The position numbers and the translations under genes were made by a program. A stretch of DNA of 64,000 bases. It comes from Maridesulfovibrio sp. GTDB lineage: Bacteria > Desulfobacterota > Desulfovibrionia > Desulfovibrionales > Desulfovibrionaceae. Each line of letters begins with the position of its first letter. Position 1 is the stretch's first letter. Of the stretch, positions 1 to 9,090 are shown in pieces. Under the pieces are notes generated by a model. It saw only the letters and a list, made by a program, of their open reading frames with translations. It was not told where the DNA came from and searched no databases. The DNA lies in the NCBI RefSeq assembly GCF_963666665.1, contig NZ_OY762999.1:1679501-1743500 (forward strand), in the 5' to 3' direction.

Positions 1-665
1 CCTGCTTCAATTGCCATGTTGGCAATGGTCATGCGTCCTTCGATGGAGAGATTGTCTACAACGGAACCGCTGAATTCGAGAGCCTTGTACAACGCACCGG
101 ATACGCCGATGGTGCCGATGAGGTTAAGGATGTAATCCTTCGCGCCCATGTACTTGCCGGGAGTACCTTCGATCTCAACTTTAATGGTCGGGGGAACTTT
201 GAACCATGTTTCACCCAGAGCCATACCGCCTGCGATGTCGGTGGAGCCCATTCCGGTAGCAAATGCACCGAGGCCGCCGTAAGTGCAGGTGTGTGAGTCG
301 GCACCGATTACGATATCGGAAGGACCGACGAGGCCCAGTTCGGGCAGCAGTGCGTGTTCAACACCAACTTCGCCGCCCTCATAGTAATGAGTAATGTTTT
401 TCTCATGGGCGAACTCGCGGACAACTTTTACCTGCTCAGCAGAGTCAATGTCCTTGTTGGGGGTGAAGTGGTCACAGACAAGAGCAACTTTATCCTTGTC
501 AAAGACCTGATCCGCACCCATAGCCCGGAAAGATTTAATGGCGAGAGGGGCGGTAATGTCGTTGGCCAGCACCATGGAAACATTGCAGCGGACAATCTGG
601 CCCGGCTCTTTCACTGTTTCGTCGGTATGAGCCTGTAAAATTTTCTCAGCTAAAGTTTTAGGCAT
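1..665 (-). CDS. leuC: 3-isopropylmalate dehydratase large subunit (partial, C-terminus outside window)
   Basis: LeuC with LeuD isomerises 2-isopropylmalate to 3-isopropylmalate in leucine synthesis, using an aconitase-type [4Fe-4S] cluster. About 221 N-terminal residues are visible, roughly half of the family length; the left edge removes the rest, including the expected cluster cysteines. The reverse strand begins MPKTLAEKIL and contains the aconitase-family segment GADSHTCTYGGLGAFATGMG. The ATG (663-665) lies inside the end of leuA, giving an 8-base overlap, with an AGGAG ribosome site in the leuA tail, so the two genes are probably translationally coupled. leuD would be expected next, beyond position 1. 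Confidence 0.95.
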   Translation of the reverse strand, partial: MPKTLAEKILQAHTDETVKEPGQIVRCNVSMVLANDITAPLAIKSFRAMGADQVFDKDKVALVCDHFTPNKDIDSAEQVKVVREFAHEKNITHYYEGGEVGVEHALLPELGLVGPSDIVIGADSHTCTYGGLGAFATGMGSTDIAGGMALGETWFKVPPTIKVEIEGTPGKYMGAKDYILNLIGTIGVSGALYKALEFSGSVVDNLSIEGRMTIANMAIEA

Positions 666-2205
666 TATTTTTCTCCTGTTTCATGCGTTCAGCCCTGTTA
701 ATTGCGTTGACGTAAGCCTTGGCACTGGCGACGATGATATCTTCATCAGAACCGCGCCCAATTGATTTAAAACCGTTGTCAGTAATATGGACCGTAACCG
801 CACCCTGCGCATCAGTACCGCCGGTAACAGCGTTTACGGAATAAAGTTCCAGTTTAGGTGACCTGTTCACCATCTTGTTAATGGTTGAGAACACCGCGTT
901 GATAGGACCGTCACCGAAGCCGACTTCCTGAATGACCACAGGATTTTCCTTATCCTTACTGAAATCTTCCAGCACGATTGCAGCGTGCGGGGAAACTCCT
1001 GCAGTACCTGAGAAGACAGAGAGTTCCTTTACCCGGTACAAGTCATGAATACGATAGGCCTCTTCAAGAACGAGAGCTTCAACGTCCTCATCAAAAATTT
1101 CTTCTTTCTTATCAGCCAGAGCCTTAACAGCAGCAAATACGCGGCCAATCTGCTCATCATCCAGCTGGTAACCCATTTCGTTGAGCTTAGTACCCAAAGC
1201 GTTACGGCCTGAATGTTTGCCGATAACAATGGAAGTGCCCTTTTTACCGATGGATTCAGGAGTCATGATTTCGTAGGTCTGACGGTTTTTGAGCATGCCG
1301 TCCTGATGAATTCCGGACTCGTGAGCGAATGCGTTGGCACCCACAATAGCCTTATACGGAGAGATGGGCTGACCAATGGTGGTTGCCAGCCTGCGGCAGG
1401 AAGGGAACAACTGCTCGGTGATGATAGAAGTTTCTACATCATAGTAGTCCTTGCGGGTGTGCAGGGCCATGATCACTTCTTCCAAGGCAGCATTACCGGC
1501 ACGCTCACCGATACCGGAGAGAGTCACCTCTGCCTGACGGGCACCGGCTTTGATGGCAGCCAAGGTGTTAGCGCAGGCCAGACCGAGATCGTTGTGACAA
1601 TGAACACTAAAGATAGCCTTGTCGCTATTCGGCACTTCTTTGATCAGGTACTCGATCAATTTACCGAATTCATCCGGCTGGGCATAACCTACTGTATCGG
1701 GAATGTTGATGGTGGTTGCACCCTCTGCAATAGCGACCTCAACGACCTGTGCGAGAAAATCCCAACGGGATCTGGATGCATCTTCTGCGGAAAATTCAAC
1801 ATTGGGAGTCAGGGATACAGCGTGACGCACAGCCTTGCGGGCCATTTCCAGAATCTCATCCGGCTCCTTGTTGAACTTGTGTTTCATGTGGATGTCGGAA
1901 GTAGCAACAAAGGTATGAATTCTGGGGTTCTTAGCATGTTTGACTGCTTCAAAAGCACGGTCAATGTCGGCTTTCAGTGCTCGGCAGAGACCTGCAACCT
2001 GAATATCACCTACGGATTTGGCGATCGCGGTAACGGCTTCAAAGTCCCCCTGACTTGCTGCAGGAAAACCGGCTTCAATGATGTCTACACCGAGTTTTTC
2101 CAGTTGCCGGGCCATGGTGATTTTCTCGCCCATGTTCATGGTTGCACCGGGGGACTGCTCGCCATCACGCAATGTAGTATCGAAAATGTATACTTTATCA
2201 GACAT
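658..2205 (-). CDS. leuA: 2-isopropylmalate synthase
   Basis: Condenses acetyl-CoA with 2-oxoisovalerate, the committed step of leucine synthesis, in the cytoplasm. The product is 515 residues, normal for the bacterial long form. Residues 9-14 are the DTTLRD metal and substrate motif, His202 and His204 of the VHCHND segment are the other expected metal ligands, and GIGERAGNA lies at 231-239. The C-terminal 140 residues form the LeuA allosteric domain that usually gives leucine feedback inhibition. It lies between pssA and leuC; the 173-base gap from pssA holds two small inverted repeats, so a separate start or attenuation is possible. Confidence 0.96.
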   Translation of the reverse strand: MSDKVYIFDTTLRDGEQSPGATMNMGEKITMARQLEKLGVDIIEAGFPAASQGDFEAVTAIAKSVGDIQVAGLCRALKADIDRAFEAVKHAKNPRIHTFVATSDIHMKHKFNKEPDEILEMARKAVRHAVSLTPNVEFSAEDASRSRWDFLAQVVEVAIAEGATTINIPDTVGYAQPDEFGKLIEYLIKEVPNSDKAIFSVHCHNDLGLACANTLAAIKAGARQAEVTLSGIGERAGNAALEEVIMALHTRKDYYDVETSIITEQLFPSCRRLATTIGQPISPYKAIVGANAFAHESGIHQDGMLKNRQTYEIMTPESIGKKGTSIVIGKHSGRNALGTKLNEMGYQLDDEQIGRVFAAVKALADKKEEIFDEDVEALVLEEAYRIHDLYRVKELSVFSGTAGVSPHAAIVLEDFSKDKENPVVIQEVGFGDGPINAVFSTINKMVNRSPKLELYSVNAVTGGTDAQGAVTVHITDNGFKSIGRGSDEDIIVASAKAYVNAINRAERMKQEKNNA

Positions 2206-2226
2206 TTATCTATCTCCAGAAAGAGG

Positions 2227-2249
2227 CTGCAAGTACAGAATATTTGCAG
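2227..2249 (-). promoter_or_regulatory. Small inverted repeat in the leuA leader
   Basis: CTGCAA at 2227 and TTGCAG at 2244 can form a short hairpin just upstream of the leuA ribosome site. A second stem, GTAGTT/AACTAC, lies further upstream near 2350-2365 inside an AAGCTT...AAGCTT pair. These may be a weak attenuator or operator. No leucine-rich leader peptide was found. Confidence 0.25.
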
Positions 2250-2378
2250 TTTATAATAAAAATTGGGAATAAAACAGTGAAACAGGTTAAACTACTTAGT
2301 AATTTACCGTCCCCTAAAGAATTCTGGTACCGTATAAGCTTGTTCTGGATGTAGTTATAGAACTACCTAGAAAAAAGC

Positions 2379-3146
2379 TTATGACAATTCTTTGGAGGAC
2401 TTTCCTAGTAGCTTATTGCTTCTGCGGGATAGAATAAAAATAGTGTAGATCGGACCGGAAATAATGTATCCGGCAAAGATCACGAAACCCAAAAATTTGG
2501 GCTGAGATGCGACCATGGTAAAGAGCGCAATAACGGTAACCATGGAGCTGAAGGGATGAGCTTTGAATACACCAAATTCTTTAAAAGAATTATAGCGCAC
2601 GGTACTCACCATCAGAAATGCGAGGCAATATACAAGCACCAGAGTGAACATAGGCAGTACACTCTGTGCGAGACTTTCAGGGATATAAGGGGTGAACAGG
2701 ATCAGAGTCGACAAGGTACAACCTGCCGCAGGGATGGGCAGACCGATGAAGTGAGCCTTGGAAGTTGTCGCTGCCTGAACATTGAAACGGGCGAGCCTGA
2801 GCACACCGCAAGCCATCAACAAAAAGGCTGCCAGCATACCCAGTCTTCCGAACTGGTAAAGTTGCCAGTGATAGACCATGAACGCAGGAGTAACACCGAA
2901 AGCGACCGCATCAGCGAGAGAATCGAGCTGTACGCCGAACTCACTGCTGGTTCCGGTCAACCGAGCAACTTTTCCGTCGAGACCGTCAAAGAGACAACTC
3001 ACCAGAATGGCTACAGCACTCATCTCGTATGCACCTTCCACAACCCAGTTCATCGCGAGGAACCCGCAAAACAGGCTCGCCACGGTGAGGAGGTTGGGCA
3101 GAATGTATACGCCCTTGTGCTTCGGTATTCTTTTTTCCTTTGCCAT
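2379..3146 (-). CDS. pssA: CDP-diacylglycerol--serine O-phosphatidyltransferase
   Basis: Makes phosphatidylserine from CDP-diacylglycerol and serine in the membrane, the route to phosphatidylethanolamine. The 255-residue protein carries the full CDP-alcohol phosphotransferase signature at residues 54-79: Asp54, Asp57, Gly58, Ala61, Arg62, Gly71, Asp75 and Asp79. The rest is mostly hydrophobic, with about six to eight membrane segments. It is first in a transcript that probably continues into leuA and leuC. A phosphatidylserine decarboxylase gene, a common neighbour, is not present in the window. Confidence 0.94.
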   Translation of the reverse strand: MAKEKRIPKHKGVYILPNLLTVASLFCGFLAMNWVVEGAYEMSAVAILVSCLFDGLDGKVARLTGTSSEFGVQLDSLADAVAFGVTPAFMVYHWQLYQFGRLGMLAAFLLMACGVLRLARFNVQAATTSKAHFIGLPIPAAGCTLSTLILFTPYIPESLAQSVLPMFTLVLVYCLAFLMVSTVRYNSFKEFGVFKAHPFSSMVTVIALFTMVASQPKFLGFVIFAGYIISGPIYTIFILSRRSNKLLGKSSKELS

Positions 3147-3272
3147 GAGAAATACTTAAACTGATTTAAAAATAAATTCCAGTATAATCGTATTAGATTT
3201 TTAACTTCACCTAACCCGTGAGGGTCATAATGTTCGGTTGGCAACATGCCTGTAACCGCTTTCTGAAATCAG

Positions 3273-3301
3273 TTAATACTCCCCTGCCAAACAAAGGTCA
3301 A
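3273..3301 (-). promoter_or_regulatory. Sigma-70-type promoter for pssA
   Basis: Read on the minus strand, TTGACC (3296-3301) is followed after exactly 17 bases by TATTAA (3273-3278). Transcription would start near 3266, leaving a leader of about 120 bases before the pssA ATG. The stretch 3147-3408 holds no convincing gene. Confidence 0.55.
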
Positions 3302-3408
3302 CCCGATAATTGTAAATTATTTATATATCGGTATCAGACCTGAAAATAAGCTCAGCCCCCGCACACCCTAAACAAGCAGCTCAGTTACTGAACACTCAAC
3401 CAAACCAA

Positions 3409-3990
3409 TTAGACCAGTCCGGGCTGCAGGCAACCCACGCAGTTTCCACGAAGAACGAAGGATTCGTTAGAGTACTTTTCTTTCAAAAGTGAATACATTA
3501 TCCGCAACCTGCCGTTACGAAAGACTAGGTCATCAAACTCAAATCCCAACTTGGAAGCAACACGCATGGAACCGCGATTAGCCGGATGAATGAGGGCCTT
3601 TATTCCCTGAAGCTCTGTTTTGAGGTATGCATAATCCAAAAAGGCGGAAGCAGATTCCGTAGCAAATCCAGCTCCCCAGTAATCCTTTTGAAATACCCAG
3701 CTGATGCCGACCTGTCCGATCAGGGATTCGGTGAAATCTTCCAGCGGCTGCACCCCGCAATAACCTGCTAATGCTCCACCGCCCTTCATTTCCACTCCAA
3801 ATAAGCAATAACCCTGCCGGGCAAACAACTCTTCCTGTTTCTGCAACAGAGAGTTTATCTTGCCGTCAGACCACGGTTCCTGTTTAAGAATGTAGCGGTA
3901 GACATCAGGATTTTTCATCATGCCGGAAAGAAAACCGACATCATTCTGCTTAAGGGGCCTTAAGATAAGTCTTTGCGTCTCGATAAACAC
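3409..3990 (-). CDS. GNAT-family N-acetyltransferase (RimJ/RimL type)
   Basis: A 193-residue acetyltransferase of the RimJ/RimL class, which acetylates ribosomal protein N-termini or small molecules; the substrate cannot be told. The start MFIETQRLILRPL is the typical first strand, GYCGVQPL is the second, and GAGFATESASAFLDYAY resembles the acetyl-CoA loop and following helix. The initiation codon is GTG (3988-3990) with GGGAG a few bases upstream. It lies 18 bases after mnmA on the same strand and is probably cotranscribed. The last 20 residues contain two cysteines of unknown meaning. Confidence 0.85.
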   Translation of the reverse strand: MFIETQRLILRPLKQNDVGFLSGMMKNPDVYRYILKQEPWSDGKINSLLQKQEELFARQGYCLFGVEMKGGGALAGYCGVQPLEDFTESLIGQVGISWVFQKDYWGAGFATESASAFLDYAYLKTELQGIKALIHPANRGSMRVASKLGFEFDDLVFRNGRLRIMYSLLKEKYSNESFVLRGNCVGCLQPGLV

Positions 3991-4008
3991 GGCACGTATC
4001 TCCCGGGG

Positions 4009-5091
4009 CTATTCCCGGATTATACCACCTCCGAGCACAGCGCCATCTTCTGTATATACTGCCACAATCTGTCCCGGCGTTGGCCGGGAATGCGGCTCAA
4101 TGAAATCAAATTTTATACTGCTGCCAACTTGCATGGCCCTTGCGGGCTTGGATCGCTGGCGGTAGCGGGTCTGGATGTAGACAGTTTCCGACCAGCGCTC
4201 AAAATCGATCAGAAAATTAAAACCATCGGCAACGCAGCCCTCAGCTTCAAGCTCATCACAAGTTCCAACGATAAGCAGATTACGCTCCATATCCTTATCG
4301 AGGACATAAAGCGGAGCCTTCCATGAAATACCTAACCCTCGTCGCTGCCCTTGGGTATAGCGCCAGAGTCCTTTGTGCTTACCTACTTTAGTTCCGTCGG
4401 AAAGGACCGCTATTCCCGGCCCGGAAAGCTTTACCTTACGATCAATCAAAAACTGGCGGTAATCATCATCAGGAACAAAACAAATCTCCTGACTTTCCGA
4501 AGGCAGAGGAATTTCCACGCCGCGCTTATCCAGTTCGGCATAAGTTTGATCCTTGCTGTGCCCTCCGAGGGGGAAAACAGCATTCAAAACTGAATCACGC
4601 GGTACAAGGGAAAGAAAGTAGCTCTGATCTTTGCCCACATCAGCACCACGAGCCAGAACACGGCCATAACAGGCGTCTTCGGCAATACGCACGTAATGTC
4701 CTGTTCCGAGCATATCGCAACCAAGTTCCTGCGCAGCCTTATAAAGTACGCCGAACTTGATCTCAGGGTTACAGAGAGCGCATGGATTGGGAGTATTTCC
4801 CCGCAGGTATTCCTGAACAAACGGCTCGACAACCAAACGGTCAAACTCAGCAGTTAGATCAAAGACATGCAGCGGCACATCCAGCTCTGCACATCTCTTC
4901 TCCAATCCGGCAACGGCTACTTCAGCTTTTTCCTTGCCCAGAAAACAACCGTGGACCGCCACAACATCCGCCCCGCTCTCCTTGAGCAGAACCATAGATA
5001 GTAGACTGTCCGCACCGCCGCTGACCGCCATGGCGACCTTCCGTCCGGCTGCCAGATCTTTCAGTTCAGGATATTTAAACCCTGTATCCAT
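4009..5091 (-). CDS. mnmA: tRNA 2-thiouridylase MnmA
   Basis: Adds sulfur to uridine 34 of Lys, Glu and Gln tRNAs. With the chosen start it has 360 residues. The ATP pyrophosphatase PP-loop SGGADS is at residues 24-29, followed by NPCALCNPEIKF with the first catalytic Cys, GTGHYVRI, KDQSYFLS, and SQEICF with the second catalytic Cys; these are all MnmA hallmarks. An in-frame GTG lies 12 bases upstream, but the ATG at 5089-5091 is preferred because a GGAG site lies six bases before it. A GNAT gene follows 18 bases downstream. Confidence 0.93.
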   Translation of the reverse strand: MDTGFKYPELKDLAAGRKVAMAVSGGADSLLSMVLLKESGADVVAVHGCFLGKEKAEVAVAGLEKRCAELDVPLHVFDLTAEFDRLVVEPFVQEYLRGNTPNPCALCNPEIKFGVLYKAAQELGCDMLGTGHYVRIAEDACYGRVLARGADVGKDQSYFLSLVPRDSVLNAVFPLGGHSKDQTYAELDKRGVEIPLPSESQEICFVPDDDYRQFLIDRKVKLSGPGIAVLSDGTKVGKHKGLWRYTQGQRRGLGISWKAPLYVLDKDMERNLLIVGTCDELEAEGCVADGFNFLIDFERWSETVYIQTRYRQRSKPARAMQVGSSIKFDFIEPHSRPTPGQIVAVYTEDGAVLGGGIIRE

Positions 5092-5184
5092 TCCATTCTC
5101 CACAAATTACTTATTCTTTGTAACAGTATATCAACTGCGAAATTTCGTTCCGGTTACAAACTACAGAGCAGCTCTTATCCCAGC

Positions 5185-5231
5185 AAGTAAAAAATGAGAA
5201 ATGTCCGGACACCCCCGATGGGTCTCCGGAC
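5185..5231 (-). terminator. Intrinsic terminator after uraA
   Basis: A 12-bp stem with one mismatch (5203-5214 paired with 5220-5231) and a short loop is followed on the minus strand by a T-rich tract. It lies about 50 bases after the uraA stop and separates it from mnmA. Confidence 0.7.
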
Positions 5232-5282
5232 AAGTCTCTCACAAGTCAAACCTATACAATGCCGGACTACTCCGGCTTATTG

Positions 5283-6536
5283 CTATGCTTCTTTCTTCGG
5301 CTGCGGAAGGACAAGATTCAAAAAGACACCGAGGATACCGGCAAGACCGATTCCACCGAGTCTGAACTCATCGCTGAAAGGAGTCGGCAGAGACATGCCG
5401 CCCACACCGAAGATTACAATCAGGGCCACAATGGCGAGGTTGCGTGCTTCCATGAGATCTTCACCGGCACGAACGAGAGTGTTCATACCTACAACCATAA
5501 TCGCACCGAAGAGCAGGACCATGATACCGCCCATTACCGGAACAGGAATAGTTGCCAGGAAAGCACCGACCTTGCCGCAGAAAGCAAGTGCAATGGCTAC
5601 AATTGAAGCCCAAGTCATGATTGCTGGGTTGAAAACCTTGATCAGGGCAACTGCGCCGGTAACCTCAGAGTAAGTGGTGTTCGGAGGTCCGCCGAGAAAA
5701 GCTGCAAGGGATGTAGCCAGACCGTCACCGAGCATGGTGTTCTGGATACCGGGATCTTTAACGTAATCCTTGTTAGCTACGGAACTGATGGCGAGAACAT
5801 CACCGAAGTGCTCAATGGCCGGAGCAATTGCAACCGGAACGATGAAGAGTACGGCTTCAAGGTTCCATTCAGGGAAGGTAAAATTAGGCATTGCAAACCA
5901 GGGAGCAGCTGCAACAGCTTCAAAATTAACCAGCCCGAGAAAAAGGGAAACTGCGTACCCTGCTGCGATACCGCAAAGGATGGGGATCAGCTTGAGCCAG
6001 CCTTTGCCGAGCAGGGAAACAGCAACGGTAACAGCAAGCGAAACCATGGATACGATCAGTGCGGTCTTTTCGGGAACCAGCACGACAGAACCGTCACCGG
6101 TTTTACCAACTGCCATGAAAACAGCTACCGGAGCGAGAATCAGGCCGATAACCATAATTACCGGACCGGTTACAACCGGAGGCAGAACACGTTTCAGGAT
6201 ATCTGTACCGCGCCAGCGGATGAGAAAACTAAGTACCACATAGAAAAGTCCAGCGGCGGCAAGGCCACAGAGAGTGGAAGGTATACCCCAAGTCTGTACG
6301 CCGTAGATGATAGGCGCGATGAAGGCAAATGAGGATGCCAGAAATACAGGAATCTTACCCTTCGTAATAACCTGAAATACCAGAGTACCTGCGCCGGCAG
6401 TAAAAAGAGCCACGTTGGGATCAAGACCGGTCAGCAGGGGAACAAGAACGAGTGCACCGAATGCGACGAAAAGCATCTGTGCGCCAAGGACAAAGTCTTT
6501 TGCCCTGAAATTATATTCAGTACTGGATGTGCTCAT
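5283..6536 (-). CDS. uraA: Uracil permease, NCS2 family
   Basis: A 417-residue inner-membrane nucleobase:cation symporter of the UraA/PyrP type, with about 12-14 hydrophobic segments. The central AIAPAIEHFGDVLAIS segment matches the conserved helix with the substrate-binding glutamate, and GGPPNTTYSEVTGAVALIK is the signature loop of NCS2 uracil permeases. Its neighbour upp turns imported uracil and PRPP into UMP, so the pair forms a salvage unit. A strong terminator lies between upp and uraA, so uraA is either attenuated or has its own promoter. Confidence 0.92.
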   Translation of the reverse strand: MSTSSTEYNFRAKDFVLGAQMLFVAFGALVLVPLLTGLDPNVALFTAGAGTLVFQVITKGKIPVFLASSFAFIAPIIYGVQTWGIPSTLCGLAAAGLFYVVLSFLIRWRGTDILKRVLPPVVTGPVIMVIGLILAPVAVFMAVGKTGDGSVVLVPEKTALIVSMVSLAVTVAVSLLGKGWLKLIPILCGIAAGYAVSLFLGLVNFEAVAAAPWFAMPNFTFPEWNLEAVLFIVPVAIAPAIEHFGDVLAISSVANKDYVKDPGIQNTMLGDGLATSLAAFLGGPPNTTYSEVTGAVALIKVFNPAIMTWASIVAIALAFCGKVGAFLATIPVPVMGGIMVLLFGAIMVVGMNTLVRAGEDLMEARNLAIVALIVIFGVGGMSLPTPFSDEFRLGGIGLAGILGVFLNLVLPQPKKEA

Positions 6537-6560
6537 TAGTAATCTCCGTAATATTATTCC

Positions 6561-6589
6561 AAAAAAAAGGCACCGTATTTGGTGCCTTT
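6561..6589 (-). terminator. Intercistronic terminator between upp and uraA
   Basis: AAAGGCACC (6566-6574) pairs perfectly with GGTGCCTTT (6581-6589); on the minus strand the hairpin runs into eight T residues (6561-6568). It sits just after the upp stop codon and about 25 bases before the uraA start, so it would lower uraA expression relative to upp unless antagonised. Confidence 0.8.
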
Positions 6590-6597
6590 AAAAACAT

Positions 6598-7224
6598 TTA
6601 CTTAGTGCCGAATATCTTATCGCCCGCGTCTCCGAGACCGGGAAGAATGTATCCTGCATCGTTGAGTTTTTCATCGATGGACGCCGTGTAAATATCCACG
6701 TCCGGATGAGCTTTAACAATCTTCTCAATCCCTTCAGGAGCAGCTACAAGGAACAGACCTTTAATACTGGTACAACCGGACTTCTTGAGAAGATCGATTG
6801 TTGCCATCAGGGTTCCGCCGGTAGCGAGCATGGGGTCAAGAATAAGAGCAATACGCTCATCAATGTTACTTGCAAGCTTGACGTAATATTCGACAGGCTG
6901 CAAAGTCTCTTCGTCACGGTAAAAGCCGACAACACTTACACGGGCTCCGGGAACCATATCCAGAACGCCGTCCATCATACCGAGGCCGGCCCTGAGAATA
7001 GGAACTACGGTGATTTTTTTACCTTTGATTTCCTCAACCTCAACATCTCCGGCCCAACCTTTAATGGTTTTAGCTTCGGTTGCGAGGTCTTTGGTTGCTT
7101 CATAAGTAAGCAATCTTGAAATTTCCTGAGCCAGTGCGCGAAAACGGCTGGTGCTGATGCCGTCTTCACGGAGAATGCCGAGCTTGTGTCTTACCAAAGG
7201 ATGGTCTACCACATGTACCGCCAC
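6598..7224 (-). CDS. upp: Uracil phosphoribosyltransferase
   Basis: Salvages uracil by transferring it to PRPP to give UMP. The 208-residue length is exactly that of the family. LDPMLATGGTLMATIDLL is the PRPP-binding loop, and the C-terminal YILPGLGDAGDKIFGTK tail is characteristic of Upp. The start codon is GTG (7222-7224) with a strong AAGGAGG site. A terminator follows at once, before uraA. The upstream region is shared with a divergent gene. Confidence 0.96.
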   Translation of the reverse strand: MAVHVVDHPLVRHKLGILREDGISTSRFRALAQEISRLLTYEATKDLATEAKTIKGWAGDVEVEEIKGKKITVVPILRAGLGMMDGVLDMVPGARVSVVGFYRDEETLQPVEYYVKLASNIDERIALILDPMLATGGTLMATIDLLKKSGCTSIKGLFLVAAPEGIEKIVKAHPDVDIYTASIDEKLNDAGYILPGLGDAGDKIFGTK

Positions 7225-7299
7225 GGTGCCTCCTTGATCCCATGTTATTTGTTATAAAATCCGAAAAGTCAAAACTTCGTGTTTTTATAAGACAGGGCT

Positions 7300-7310
7300 T
7301 TGACAGTCAA
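7300..7310. promoter_or_regulatory. Back-to-back -35 elements between upp and the RluD-CoaE gene
   Basis: The palindrome TTGACAGTCAA supplies a plus-strand TTGACA and an overlapping minus-strand TTGACT. AT-rich candidate -10 elements lie on both sides: TTATTC or TATTCT near 7325 for plus, and ATAAAA or TAAAAA near 7283-7289 for minus. The two transcription units probably diverge from this point and may compete for RNA polymerase. Confidence 0.4.
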
Positions 7311-7421
7311 GCAGATTTTAAATTATTCTATAATTAAGTCATATCTACTTGGCATAACTGGAATTTACTAATAAGCATCCCATTACTGAATACGAATATA
7401 ACCCAATATGGAATAAATTAC

Positions 7422-9071
7422 ATGTGCAATAACGAAGATTTTCAAGAAAATGAGACCGAGCTCCTCTGGACAAAAACTGCAGAATTTTCTGACCGAAATA
7501 CCCGTCTGGATAAATTCTGGGGGACCGCTCTGGAAGAAGAAGGAATTTCGCGCGGCAAGGTAAAAGACTGGATCAAGGCCGGATTTGCTGAAATCAACGG
7601 CAAAGTCTGCACGAAGCCGAACCAGAAATTAATGGGAAATGAAGAGCTTACCATGAAAGGTGAAGCCGATCTGACCTCGCTGGTCCCTGAAGACCTGCCG
7701 CTGGAGATCATCTATAATGATGGAAGGATTGCGGTCATCAACAAACCCGCAGGACTGACCACCCACCCAGCACCCAGCTGCCCCACCGGAACACTTGTTC
7801 ACCGCATGATCCACCACTTCCCGGAAATCCGCGAAATGGACGAATGGCGGCCCGGAATTGTGCACCGTCTGGATAAATTCACATCCGGTTTAATTACCGT
7901 AGCCTTGAACGAACATGACCGTCTTGCCATGTCCGCCGCCTTTGCTGATCGTGAGGTCAACAAGGCTTACCTTGCAATCGTGCATGGCGTACCTGAACGA
8001 GGGTTCGGTGAAATTGACGCCCCCATGGGCAGGCATCCGGTACATAAAACCAAGATGGCGGTTATACTCAAAGGCGGCCGCGATGCCCGTTCCGAATATG
8101 AAGTGCTATGGTCCGATCCTGCCGGACGAGCCAGCCTTGTTAAAGTGAAAATTTATACCGGGCGCACCCACCAAATCAGGGTCCATATGGCCCATATCGG
8201 ACATCCGCTGGTTGGAGATCAGGTGTACGGTTCCATGCCGCACGCCCTTTGGGAGCAGGATCTTCCACAGCTAGCAAAGCTTGCCCGACGTCAGATGCTG
8301 CATGCCTACTCCATATCATTTACGCACCCTGAATCAGGTGAAGAGCTAAGCTTAACCCAAGCTCCGCCCGAAGATTTCATCACCATGCTCAAGGCACTTG
8401 ATAAATCCGTACAGAGAGTCGGATTGATCGGCATGCCCTGCGGCGGGAAATCCGCAGTTCTCAAAATCCTTGCGGACAGAAACATCCCCACCTTCAGCGC
8501 GGATAATTCCGTCGCACGCACCTATGAAAAAGACGGAGCCGGATGGGAATTGTTGCGCCAGAGGTTCGGTAATCGTTTCATCGACAACGAAACAGGCGAC
8601 ATCGATAAAGCCTCCCTATTCACCGCCATGTGCGAAAACGAAGATCTGCGCCGGGAAGTCATGAATATCATTCACCCCATTGTGCAGCACGATGTCAGTG
8701 AATTTTTCAAAGCCAATACCAACGAACCGCTGGCTGTAGCTGAGGTTCCCCTGCTGCTGGAAAGCGGCTGGCATACCAAGAAATTGGTTGATGCTGTAAT
8801 CGGAGTACGCACTCCTGAAGCAAAACGGACCGGTGAACTGCGAGAGAAACGCGGAATTGATCCTGAAATGCTTGCGGTTTTCGATTCATGGCAATGGGAT
8901 GAAAAATCCAAAATGGATTGTTGCACCGCCATTATTGAAAATGAAGCGGGACTGACTGAACTTGATTCGGAAACAGACCGGGTTCTCGAAGTTCTGTCAG
9001 GCCTGCGCAAGAACAAGGAAACATCATTCGAGAATAACCTGAAAAAGCTGTTCACCCCCGATGAAAGCTAG
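7422..9071 (+). CDS. coaE: Fusion of RluD-type pseudouridine synthase and dephospho-CoA kinase
   Basis: A 549-residue two-enzyme fusion. Residues 25-80 are an S4 RNA-binding domain and about 95-310 a RluA/RluD-family pseudouridine synthase with catalytic HRLD (Asp151) and GRTHQIRVHMAHIGHPL. Residues 333-549 are dephospho-CoA kinase, the last step of CoA synthesis: P-loop GMPCGGKS at 337-344, the expected acceptor-site Asp361, EVPLLLESG at 441-449, and a lid followed by the AIIEN segment. The reading frame runs unbroken through both. The pairing links rRNA modification and CoA synthesis only by position; I infer no shared chemistry. The ribosome site is weak. Confidence 0.92.
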   Translation: MCNNEDFQENETELLWTKTAEFSDRNTRLDKFWGTALEEEGISRGKVKDWIKAGFAEINGKVCTKPNQKLMGNEELTMKGEADLTSLVPEDLPLEIIYNDGRIAVINKPAGLTTHPAPSCPTGTLVHRMIHHFPEIREMDEWRPGIVHRLDKFTSGLITVALNEHDRLAMSAAFADREVNKAYLAIVHGVPERGFGEIDAPMGRHPVHKTKMAVILKGGRDARSEYEVLWSDPAGRASLVKVKIYTGRTHQIRVHMAHIGHPLVGDQVYGSMPHALWEQDLPQLAKLARRQMLHAYSISFTHPESGEELSLTQAPPEDFITMLKALDKSVQRVGLIGMPCGGKSAVLKILADRNIPTFSADNSVARTYEKDGAGWELLRQRFGNRFIDNETGDIDKASLFTAMCENEDLRREVMNIIHPIVQHDVSEFFKANTNEPLAVAEVPLLLESGWHTKKLVDAVIGVRTPEAKRTGELREKRGIDPEMLAVFDSWQWDEKSKMDCCTAIIENEAGLTELDSETDRVLEVLSGLRKNKETSFENNLKKLFTPDES

Positions 9072-9090
9072 GTTTTCGTACCTGTGAGCA

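Noticed and set aside
1213..2256. 347-residue open frame antisense to leuA
   Set aside because: Shadow of leuA; its composition follows the opposite strand and no family is recognisable.
3050..3247. 65-residue ORF as a leader peptide of pssA-leuA
   Set aside because: It overlaps pssA in another frame and has only scattered Leu codons, not a run expected for leucine attenuation.
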